Assembly (NCBI GenBank): GCA_910584745.1
Contig: CAJUDG010000002.1
Location: forward strand, 248,001 to 312,000
Length of the DNA stretch: 64,000 nucleotides
Direction: 5' to 3'
Source of the DNA: an uncultured Eubacteriales bacterium
GTDB lineage: Bacteria > Bacillota > Clostridia > Oscillospirales > Acutalibacteraceae
The position numbers were made by a program, and so were the translations under genes. How positions within the stretch are numbered: position 1 is the first letter of the stretch; every line of letters starts with the position of its first letter. Below are positions 58,166 to 64,000 of the stretch, piece by piece. The notes beneath the pieces are model-generated. The model saw only the letters and a list, made by a program, of their open reading frames with translations. It was not told where the DNA came from and made no database searches.

Positions 58166-58236
58166 TGGGCTATAATCTGACAGAATCGCCGCATATAATG
58201 AGCTATAATATTTGGGCAAGCCTGGGAGGTGTGCCG

Positions 58237-59028
58237 ATGACCGTCTACGCGGATGTGCTTGTGATAGTCAATCTCTATGTGGACTACATACTGCTCTGCC
58301 TGGTGAAAAGCTTTCTGCGCATGAGCGCCCCGGGGTACAGGCTGGTGCTGGGGGCCCTTATGGGAGGGGCGCTGTCCCTTCTGGGGCTTCTGCCGCTGCC
58401 GGGATGGGCCGGGCCCTTTACGGCGGGGGCAGCCTCTCTGCTGACGGCGCTGGCGGCCTTCGCTCCCCGGGGGAAAAGGCTCATGCTCAAGTGCTGGCTC
58501 TGCCTCTGGGGAGCGTCCTTTCTGCTGGCGGGGGCGGTGCTGTTCGTGCTGCAGTTCCTCCCGGCGGGGCATATGGCCGTGGTGGGCGGGGCCGTTTACT
58601 TCGACCTGTCCCTGCCGGTGCTGTTCTTCGCCACCTGCGGGGCATACGGCCTGTTCCGGCTCATCGGAAAGCTGCTGCCCCATGAGAGCTCCGCCCCGCT
58701 TATCAGGCTGCGGATAACCCGCGGGGATAAGACCCGCACGGTCTATGCCAAGGCCGACACAGGCTGCGGCCTGCGGGAGCCCTTCTCCGGCCTGCCGGTG
58801 ATCGTCTGCGAGCGGGGGGCCCTCTCTGGCATGGCCCCAAAGGAGGGGGAGCCCATGCGCCTTGTGCCCTACGGCAGCCTTGGGGGCAGCGGGCTTCTGT
58901 ACGCCTTTATGCCCGACAGGGTCATAGGGCCCGGGGACACAGAACTGCAATGCTACATAGGCATAACGGAAAAGGCCCTGTCCTCCGGGCAGTACGCCGC
59001 GCTGTACAACCCTGACATGTTCCTATAG
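58237..59028 (+). CDS. spoIIGA: Sigma-E processing peptidase SpoIIGA
   Basis: 263 residues. Five TM helices in the first half, starting MTVYADVLVIVNLYVDYILL, then an aspartic-protease domain with YAKADTGCGLREPFSGLPV (the catalytic Asp-Thr-Gly) and LVPYGSLGGSG. It cleaves pro-SigE in the mother cell at the septum during sporulation. GGGAGGTG lies 5 bases before the ATG at 58237. sigE follows after 36 bp. TATAAT-like boxes at 58198 and 58206 may mark the promoter; clear 0A boxes were not identified. Confidence 0.93.
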   Translation: MTVYADVLVIVNLYVDYILLCLVKSFLRMSAPGYRLVLGALMGGALSLLGLLPLPGWAGPFTAGAASLLTALAAFAPRGKRLMLKCWLCLWGASFLLAGAVLFVLQFLPAGHMAVVGGAVYFDLSLPVLFFATCGAYGLFRLIGKLLPHESSAPLIRLRITRGDKTRTVYAKADTGCGLREPFSGLPVIVCERGALSGMAPKEGEPMRLVPYGSLGGSGLLYAFMPDRVIGPGDTELQCYIGITEKALSSGQYAALYNPDMFL

Positions 59029-59064
59029 CCCCACGCAAAACTTCAAATCAGGAGGTCCTTATAC

Positions 59065-59772
59065 ATGCTGGAAAAAATCATATCATGGCTTACGAAAACC
59101 CTCAGGGAGCTGCTTGGCCCGGAACCCTGCCACTATATAAACGGCCCGGACACCCTGCCCCCGCCCCTTACGAAGGAGCAGGAGCAAAAGGTGATGGAAG
59201 ACATAAAAAACGACGTGCCCGGGGCAAGGGAGCCCCTTATCACCCATAACCTGCGGCTGGTGGTGTACATAGCAAAGAAGTTCGAGAGCCCAGGGGCCAG
59301 CGTGGAGGACCTTATCTCCATCGGCACCATCGGGCTGATAAAGGCCGTGAACACCTTCAGGCCCGAGAAAAACATAAAGCTTGCCACATACGCCTCCCGC
59401 TGCATTGAAAACGAGATACTCATGCACCTCAGAAAGAGCTCCCAGCTCAGAAACGAGGTATCCATCGACGACCCATTGAACGTGGACTGGGACGGCAACG
59501 AGCTACTCCTGTCGGACCTTCTTGGCAGCGAGCCCGACGCCGTCACCGAGGACATCGAGCAGGAGGCCGAGCGGGATATGCTGCTCTCGGCGGTCAGCAG
59601 GCTCTCCCCCCGGGAGAAGACCATCATGCAGCTGCGGTTCGGCCTGGGGGCCGGGAAGGAGCACACCCAGAAGGAGGTGGCCGACCGGCTTGGGATATCC
59701 CAGTCGTACATCTCCCGGCTTGAGAAGCGAATAATCGGGCGGCTCAGAAAGGACCTGGAAAAGGCCGGTTAG
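59065..59772 (+). CDS. sigE: Sporulation sigma factor SigE
   Basis: 235 residues. A pro-sequence (about 1-27) precedes region 2 (REPLITHNLRLVVYIAKKFE, DLISIGTIGLIKAVNTFRPE) and region 4 (LSPREKTIMQLRFGLGAGKE, then GISQSYISRLEKRII). Early mother-cell sigma factor, activated by SpoIIGA. AGGAGG lies 10 bases before the ATG. Presence of this pair shows an endospore former. Confidence 0.97.
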   Translation: MLEKIISWLTKTLRELLGPEPCHYINGPDTLPPPLTKEQEQKVMEDIKNDVPGAREPLITHNLRLVVYIAKKFESPGASVEDLISIGTIGLIKAVNTFRPEKNIKLATYASRCIENEILMHLRKSSQLRNEVSIDDPLNVDWDGNELLLSDLLGSEPDAVTEDIEQEAERDMLLSAVSRLSPREKTIMQLRFGLGAGKEHTQKEVADRLGISQSYISRLEKRIIGRLRKDLEKAG

Positions 59773-59804
59773 AAAGTATATTTTGCCAGAAGCCAAGGTT
59801 TATC

Positions 59805-59832
59805 TTGCATTTTCCCGGAAAAATGCTATAAT
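59805..59832 (+). promoter_or_regulatory. Promoter of the NfnAB-like operon
   Basis: TTGCAT (59805-59810), 16-bp spacer, TATAAT (59827-59832). Confidence 0.65.
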
Positions 59833-59856
59833 AATACCCGACACATCAGAAGGGTA

Positions 59857-60726
59857 GTGATAGCTTTGTATAGGATAATAAAAAAACGGGAGCTGAACCC
59901 CACGGTGACCCTGATGGAGATAAAGGCCCCGGCCGTGGCTAGAAAGGCCCAGCCCGGGCAGTTCATCATCCTCCGGGTGGACGAGGCGGGCGAGCGCATC
60001 CCCCTGACCGTGGCGGATTATGACAGAGAGAGCGGCACCGTCACCATCATCTTCCAGATAGTTGGGGCCACCACGGAGAAGCTGAACCATAAAACCGAGG
60101 GCGAGAGCATACAGGATTTTGTGGGCCCACTGGGCGTGCCCACCCATACCGAGGGCCTAAAGAAGGTTGCGGTAGTCGGCGGCGGTGTGGGCTGCGCGAT
60201 AGCCTATCCCATCGCCAAGAAGCTCCATGAGCAGGGCTGCGAGGTGCACTCCATAGTGGGCTTCAGAAATAAGGACTTGGTTATCCTCGAGGACGAATTT
60301 GCAGCCGCCAGCCAGAAATTATGCAGAATGAGCGACGACGGCTCCTGGGGGGAGAAGGGTCTGGTGACCGACGCGCTCAGAGAGCTCATCGAGGGCGGCG
60401 AACAGTACGACCGGGTCATCACCATCGGGCCGCTCATCATGATGAAATTCGTCTGCCAGCTCACCAAAGAGTTCAACGTACCCACCACTGTCAGCATGAA
60501 CCCCATCATGATCGACGGCACGGGCATGTGCGGCGGCTGCCGCCTGAGCCTTATCCAGGACGGCAAGAGGGTCACGAAATTTGCCTGCGTGGACGGCCCG
60601 GACTTCGATGGCCATGAGGTGGACTTTGACGAGGCCATGGCTCGGGGCGCAATGTACCGTGACTTCGAGCGCCACGCTCATGAGGAGACCTGCAATCTGT
60701 TCAGGGAGGTTGAAAACCATGCCTAA
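59857..60726 (+). CDS. nfnA: Ferredoxin-NADP+ reductase subunit A (NfnA/SudB-like)
   Basis: 289 residues. FAD/NAD module: AQPGQFIILRVDEAGERIPL (flavin), VAVVGGGVGCAIAYPIA (NAD), and the C-terminal 2Fe-2S cysteines MCGGCRLSL...FACVDGPDF. With NfnB it forms a flavin-bifurcating NADH-dependent ferredoxin:NADP+ oxidoreductase. The start is either GTG 59857 or TTG 59866 (MYRIIKKREL, the more family-like); GAAGG sits too near the first and rather far from the second. It overlaps nfnB by 8 bp. Confidence 0.92.
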   Translation: MIALYRIIKKRELNPTVTLMEIKAPAVARKAQPGQFIILRVDEAGERIPLTVADYDRESGTVTIIFQIVGATTEKLNHKTEGESIQDFVGPLGVPTHTEGLKKVAVVGGGVGCAIAYPIAKKLHEQGCEVHSIVGFRNKDLVILEDEFAAASQKLCRMSDDGSWGEKGLVTDALRELIEGGEQYDRVITIGPLIMMKFVCQLTKEFNVPTTVSMNPIMIDGTGMCGGCRLSLIQDGKRVTKFACVDGPDFDGHEVDFDEAMARGAMYRDFERHAHEETCNLFREVENHA

Positions 60727-62113
60727 TATGTCGCTGAAAAAGAACGAAATGCCCTCTCAGGAGCCCAATGTGCGCAACAAAAACTTCAAGGAAGTGGCGC
60801 TGGGGTACACCCCCGAGCAGGCCATAGATGAAGCCAAGCGCTGTCTGAACTGCAAAAACCGGCCCTGCGTCAGCGGGTGCCCGGTGAACATCATGATACC
60901 CGACTTCATAGCTAAAATGGCCGATGGCGACTTTGAGGGGGCCTATCAGGTCATCGCTCAGAGCAGCGCCCTGCCCGCCGTGTGCGGGCGGGTCTGCCCC
61001 CAGGAGAGCCAGTGCGAGAAGCTGTGCGTGCGGGGCATAAAGGGCGAGCCGGTGGGCATTGGCCGCCTGGAGCGCTTTGCCGCCGACTGGCACAATGAGC
61101 ACGTGAAGGAGGCTCCACCGAAGCCGGAGCCCAACGGGCACAGGGTAGCCGTGATAGGCTCGGGGCCGTCGGGGCTCACCTGCGCAGGAGATTTGGCTAG
61201 GCTGGGTTATGAGGTGACGGTGTTTGAAGCCCTGCATACTGCCGGCGGTGTGCTGGTGTACGGCATCCCCGAGTTCCGCCTGCCCAAGGCCATCGTCCAG
61301 AAGGAGATCGACGGGCTCAGGGCCATGGGCGTGAAGATAGAGACCAACATGGTGATAGGCCGGGCGCTGTCCATAGACGAGCTCTTGGAGGACGGCTTCG
61401 AGGCGGTCTTTATCGGCAGCGGTGCTGGCCTGCCCAGGTTCATGAACATACCCGGCGAGAATCTGAAGGGAGTGTATTCCGCCAACGAGTTCCTGACCCG
61501 GGTCAACCTGATGAAGGCGTACTTACCCGGCAGCGACACGCCCATCCAGCACGCCAAGCGGGTGGCTGTTGTGGGCGGAGGCAACGTGGCCATGGACGCT
61601 GCCCGGTGCGCCAAGCGCCTGGGGGCCGAGGAGGTCTACATCGTGTACAGGCGCTCGGAGAAGGAGCTGCCTGCCCGTGCGGAGGAAGTGGAGCACGCGA
61701 AAGAGGAAGGCATCATTTTCAAGCTGTTGAACAACCCCACCCAGATCCTCAGCGACGAAAACGGCTCAGTCAAGGGCATGGAGTGCCTTGAGATGGAGCT
61801 GGGCGAGCCGGACGCCAGCGGCCGCAGGAGGCCTGTGGAGAAGGCGGGCAGTGAGTTCACCCTGGACGTGGACTGCGTTATTATGGCTATCGGCACAAGC
61901 CCCAACCCGCTGATAAAGTCCACAACAGACGGCCTCGAGACCCAGCGCTGGGGCGGCATCATCGTCAATGAGGAGACCGGGCTCACCAGCCGCGAGAACG
62001 TGTACGCGGGCGGGGACGCGGTGACCGGCGCGGCCACGGTGATCCTTGCCATGGGTGCGGGGAAGACGGCGGCCAAGGCCATACACGAAAAGCTCAGCGG
62101 TAAAGAGTCATGA
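60719..62113 (+). CDS. nfnB: NADPH-dependent glutamate synthase small-subunit-like / NfnB
   Basis: 464 residues. N-terminal 4Fe-4S cysteines (RCLNCKNRPCVSGCPVNI, CGRVCPQESQCEKLC), a first nucleotide motif VAVIGSGPSGLTCAGDLARL, a second VAVVGGGNVAMDAARCAKRL, and YAGGDAVTGAATVILAMGAG. Large subunit of the Nfn complex (or SudA); it looks like GltD but pairs here with NfnA, not GltB. GGGAGG precedes the ATG. Balances NADPH and ferredoxin in fermentation. Confidence 0.94.
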   Translation: MPNMSLKKNEMPSQEPNVRNKNFKEVALGYTPEQAIDEAKRCLNCKNRPCVSGCPVNIMIPDFIAKMADGDFEGAYQVIAQSSALPAVCGRVCPQESQCEKLCVRGIKGEPVGIGRLERFAADWHNEHVKEAPPKPEPNGHRVAVIGSGPSGLTCAGDLARLGYEVTVFEALHTAGGVLVYGIPEFRLPKAIVQKEIDGLRAMGVKIETNMVIGRALSIDELLEDGFEAVFIGSGAGLPRFMNIPGENLKGVYSANEFLTRVNLMKAYLPGSDTPIQHAKRVAVVGGGNVAMDAARCAKRLGAEEVYIVYRRSEKELPARAEEVEHAKEEGIIFKLLNNPTQILSDENGSVKGMECLEMELGEPDASGRRRPVEKAGSEFTLDVDCVIMAIGTSPNPLIKSTTDGLETQRWGGIIVNEETGLTSRENVYAGGDAVTGAATVILAMGAGKTAAKAIHEKLSGKES

Positions 62114-62622
62114 TTGAGATAACCGTCAAAAAGAGCGGACTTAGCGGCGAAGTGTACAAGCGCACGGCCGCCCGGGGGGTCATCCCCCGGGACGGAAAGC
62201 TTCTGATGATACATACGGACCGGGGGGACTATAAGTTCCCCGGCGGGGGCGTGGAGCCCGGGGAGAGCCTTGAAACCGCCCTCAGGCGTGAGGTGTTGGA
62301 GGAGACCGGCCGGGAGATACTTGGCGCGCCGGAGTATGTGGGCGTGTCCCACGAGCACCGCCGTGGGATGGTGGCCGACATCCTCGAGATGGACTCCCAC
62401 TACTTTCTCTGCCGTGTGGGCGGGTATGAAGCGCCCCTGTGCCTGGACGGCTACGAGGCAGAGCAGCACTTCGCGCCGGTCTGGATAAGCCCGAAAGATG
62501 CAATCGCCGCCAACCGGGCCCTGGATATGGAGGCGAACCCCTGGCTCGAGCGGGAGGTGCTGGTGCTGGAGGCGCTTATTGATAACGGCCTGATACATCC
62601 AGGCATGAGCAGTGATGGATAA
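62110..62622 (+). CDS. NUDIX hydrolase
   Basis: 170 residues. Complete NUDIX box GGGVEPGESLETALRREVLE followed by ETG (Gx5Ex7REUxEExGU). RGVIPRDGKLLMIHTDRGDY precedes it. Hydrolyses a nucleoside diphosphate linked to another group; substrate unknown. ATGA overlap with nfnB makes it the third gene of that operon. Confidence 0.92.
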   Translation: MIEITVKKSGLSGEVYKRTAARGVIPRDGKLLMIHTDRGDYKFPGGGVEPGESLETALRREVLEETGREILGAPEYVGVSHEHRRGMVADILEMDSHYFLCRVGGYEAPLCLDGYEAEQHFAPVWISPKDAIAANRALDMEANPWLEREVLVLEALIDNGLIHPGMSSDG

Positions 62623-62630
62623 GCATGGGG

Positions 62631-62930
62631 TCAGCGGGTCATCTCCTCAGTGATAGGCCCGCCGAACACCCTGAATAGCTGCCAGACGGTTATCAGGAAC
62701 AGGATAGCGCAAAAGCAGTACTGCATGACAGTGAAGGCCTTTGATACGAGGAGAAAATACTCCTGCATGGCGGTCATGTCCGCGCCCAGCGAGTTCAGCA
62801 CGATCCGCGTGATAACGATTTACTTGAGCCAACTGGCGGCACCGTCCACCGAACGCTGGCTGCTCTAGATCATCAGCGCCATCAGGACAGCATAATCGTT
62901 TTGAACTCCAGAAGAACTGCCATCGTTCCA
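62631..62930 (-). pseudogene. Decayed C-terminal fragment of a membrane protein, perhaps conjugative-transfer type
   Basis: One minus-strand frame reads about 98 codons with two in-frame stops (TAG near 62868, TAA near 62823) and no frameshift. It includes SSQRSVDGAASWLK, IVITRIVLNSLGADM, a hydrophobic MQYCFCAILFLITVWQLFRV and a normal end FGGPITEEMTR. This looks like the tail of a TrbL/VirB6-like membrane protein of an integrative conjugative element, though that family call is from memory and weak. It fits the adjoining integrase and tRNA scar. Confidence 0.5.
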
Positions 62931-63009
62931 TCCGGTCCGCACTGTTTCCTTTTCTTTCTTTGACTTCTTTAACTCTTCCCCTTGGACGCTCCCTATGGGA
63001 AAACCCCTC

Positions 63010-63038
63010 TTGACATTTTAACGATTAGGGGGTAAAAT
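63010..63038 (+). promoter_or_regulatory. Probable original tRNA-Ser promoter
   Basis: TTGACA (63010-63015), 17-bp spacer, TAAAAT (63033-63038), just before truncated tRNA copy A. No comparable promoter is seen directly upstream of the intact tRNA at 63327. Confidence 0.65.
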
Positions 63039-63054
63039 ATATGCAGGTTCGAGT

Positions 63055-63098
63055 GTAGAAGCGTATTGAAGTGGTCATAACGAGCCGCACTCGAAATC
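63055..63098 (+). repeat. Truncated tRNA-Ser copy A (5' half)
   Basis: Matches the 5' half of the intact tRNA-Ser through the anticodon loop; shared core GGTCATAACGAGC and CACTCGAAA. The rest (variable arm, T-arm, 3' acceptor) is missing. Confidence 0.7.
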
Positions 63099-63134
63099 AT
63101 GTTATCTGTGCCGAAAACTGAATAATTATACTGT

Positions 63135-63175
63135 GGAGACGTATCGAAGTGGTCATAACGAGCCTGACTCGAAAA
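63135..63175 (+). repeat. Truncated tRNA-Ser copy B (5' half)
   Basis: GGAGACGTATCGAAGTGGTC, continuing through ACTCGAAA: about 33 of 39 bases match the intact tRNA, then the sequence diverges after the anticodon loop. Confidence 0.75.
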
Positions 63176-63326
63176 CGAGTGACCGCTTTGGAAGCACTTC
63201 TCCAGAAACCCTTGATTTTTCGGGGCTTTTGCGGTATTATTTACAACTGAATTTACTTTAGTTCTCTCCATCAGTTCTCTCCTTTTTCCAGAGGTCTTTT
63301 TGGGGCTGATGTTGCAGATATGACAC

Positions 63327-63417
63327 GGAGAGTTATCGAAGCGGTCATAACGAGCTGCACTCGAAATGCAGTTGTCCTTTACAGGGCACGTGGGTTCGAA
63401 TCCCACACTCTCCGCCA
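63327..63417 (+). tRNA. tRNA-Ser (CGA)
   Basis: 91 nt with encoded CCA. Acceptor GGAGAGT pairs with ACTCTCC; anticodon stem-loop CTGCA-CTCGAAA-TGCAG gives CGA; long class II variable arm (TTGTCC...GGGCAC); T-arm GTGGGTTCGAATCCCAC. Reads UCG serine codons. Confidence 0.95.
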
Positions 63418-63425
63418 GAAATCTA

Positions 63426-63463
63426 CGTCCACAAGCGGGTTTGCCGCTTGTGGGCTTTTTTCA
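63426..63463 (+). terminator. Terminator of tRNA-Ser
   Basis: TCCACAAGCGG / CCGCTTGTGG stem, then GCTTTTTT. Confidence 0.85.
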
Positions 63464-63581
63464 TTTTCTCGCTTTCTTGAGGAATATTTCCTCTGTTCTC
63501 TCCTAAAATGGGCGAGTTCTCTCCTAAAAATTGTTCGTTTTCATGCAAAAAACGGCTTTATTCGAACTCTGCCCTATGTAT

Positions 63582-63616
63582 TGGCGTATCTTCTAAATAT
63601 GATACGCCTTTTTCTT
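63582..63616 (+). terminator. Rightward hairpin facing the integrase end
   Basis: GGCGTATC / GATACGCC stem then TTTTTCTT on the plus strand; it lies past the stop of the leftward integrase gene. Confidence 0.6.
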
Positions 63617-64000
63617 AAGAGATTACTCCCAATGCCCCGCTTAACCCTTTTGCCATTGCATCCGCAGAGGACAGCTTGGAATTATAGTCCAGATGTGCAT
63701 ATACATTGGCGGTTGTGGAGAAGTCGCTGTGACCGAGCCATTCTTGTATCTGTTTCATCGGTACGCCGTTTGCGAGCAGCAGCGAAGCGCAGCTGTGTCT
63801 AAGGTCATGATAGCGTATGCGCCGCAACTCATTCTTGTCGAGCAGTTTAGGAAATGCCGCCGTAAGATAATGGGGAGAAATCAGTGTCCCCATCTCGTCC
63901 ACGCAAATGTATTCCAGATACCGATTGTCATAGCATTTCCCACACACCCGTCTGTATTCTGCCTGCTGCTCTTTGACTTTCAAGAGCTTTTCTTTGAAAA
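63615..64000 (-). CDS. Tyrosine recombinase (phage/ICE integrase), C-terminal part
   Basis: About 127 C-terminal residues are inside the window; the reading frame continues past the right edge. Catalytic motifs: YHDLRHSCASLLLANG (HxxR), IQEWLGHSDFSTTANVYAHL (GH and nucleophile Tyr). This form is typical of integrases of Firmicutes phages and conjugative elements. The tRNA-Ser(CGA) about 200 bp away is a likely attachment target. The matching element lies mostly outside the window. Confidence 0.92.
   Translation of the reverse strand, partial: FKEKLLKVKEQQAEYRRVCGKCYDNRYLEYICVDEMGTLISPHYLTAAFPKLLDKNELRRIRYHDLRHSCASLLLANGVPMKQIQEWLGHSDFSTTANVYAHLDYNSKLSSADAMAKGLSGALGVIS

Noticed and set aside
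58160..58236. Spo0A boxes at spoIIGA
   Set aside because: TGACAGAAT is only a loose match to the 0A box; several TATAAT-like strings occur but none with a clear -35.
62993..63406. 137-codon minus-strand frame with repeated SAARYDHF-like units
   Set aside because: The repeats are the antisense translation of tRNA-Ser and its two truncated copies, not a protein repeat.
63040..63420. CRISPR array
   Set aside because: The three similar units are unequally spaced and align to a tRNA-Ser gene; no cas genes are nearby.

Overview
The window looks like chromosomal DNA of a GC-rich, endospore-forming, gut-type Clostridia (Bacillota; most likely an Oscillospirales/Ruminococcaceae relative). Grounds: a spoIIGA-sigE pair, single-chain glycyl-tRNA synthetase, SLH-domain surface protein, consensus SigmaA promoters (TTGACA-N16/17-TATAAT), strong AGGAGG ribosome sites, GC-rich hairpin terminators, and many host- and plant-glycan enzymes. 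The species cannot be named from this sequence alone.

Layout. 0-5 kb (minus): cytoplasmic GH18 hydrolase plus the start of a GH29 fucosidase, an SLH/phosphodiester-glycosidase surface protein, and an ogt-alr-small-protein operon. 5-10 kb: YfcE-type phosphodiesterase, a membrane protein, GH32 invertase plus fructokinase, and an XRE/zinc-ribbon regulator with a CPBP protease. 10-16 kb: hemW-lepA-hydrolase operon (minus), a type I toxin-antitoxin-like locus, and glyS. 16-21 kb: a lipoprotein, a Pro/Thr-rich membrane protein, a sugar isomerase, and a MurT/GatD-like pair whose amidotransferase triad is missing. 21-26 kb: rlmD, an Fe-S aldo/keto reductase, an ECF S component coupled to a uridine-kinase-like protein, and an erm methyltransferase with an attenuator leader encoding an Arg-Leu-Arg peptide. 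26.3-26.7 kb: a second type I toxin-antitoxin-like locus of the same architecture as the first. 26.7-30.3 kb: ECF sigma factor, membrane-anchored serpin, second serpin. 30.3-30.9 kb: DUF4160/DUF2442 cassette lying between two near-identical promoter copies. 31-36.6 kb: sugar isomerase, two Gfo/Idh oxidoreductases and a DUF2089/small ORF/DUF4097 operon. 36.6-41.5 kb (minus): MoxR-DUF58-transglutaminase operon. 41.6 kb: tRNA-Gly(GCC). 41.9-46.6 kb: esterase, ChaN/Tiki-like protein, lactonase, GNAT, and a TipA-like MerR regulator. 46.7-52.1 kb (minus): glucuronide operon (GH2, uxuA, uxaC, SDR). 52.2-53.5 kb (minus): rpsF-ssb-rpsR. 53.6 kb: structured RNA candidate. 53.9-58.1 kb: MmcQ/YjbR protein, GH78 rhamnosidase and SPFH protein. 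58.2-62.6 kb: spoIIGA-sigE, NfnAB-like pair, NUDIX hydrolase. 62.6-64 kb: mobile-element scar containing a decayed membrane-protein gene, two truncated tRNA-Ser copies, an intact tRNA-Ser(CGA), and a tyrosine recombinase that runs off the edge.

Strongest candidates for undescribed biology are: (i) two unlinked loci encoding 27- and 31-residue hydrophobic peptides, with convergent antisense promoters and the same 3' RNA architecture (stop codon inside a perfect stem with a 15-nt loop, followed by a terminator sharing the loop CCGTCAA); (ii) an ECF sigma factor translationally coupled to a transmembrane serpin whose N-terminus looks like an anti-sigma segment; (iii) a MurT/GatD-like pair lacking Cys, His and probably Asp of the catalytic triad; (iv) a probably macrolide-inducible erm gene.
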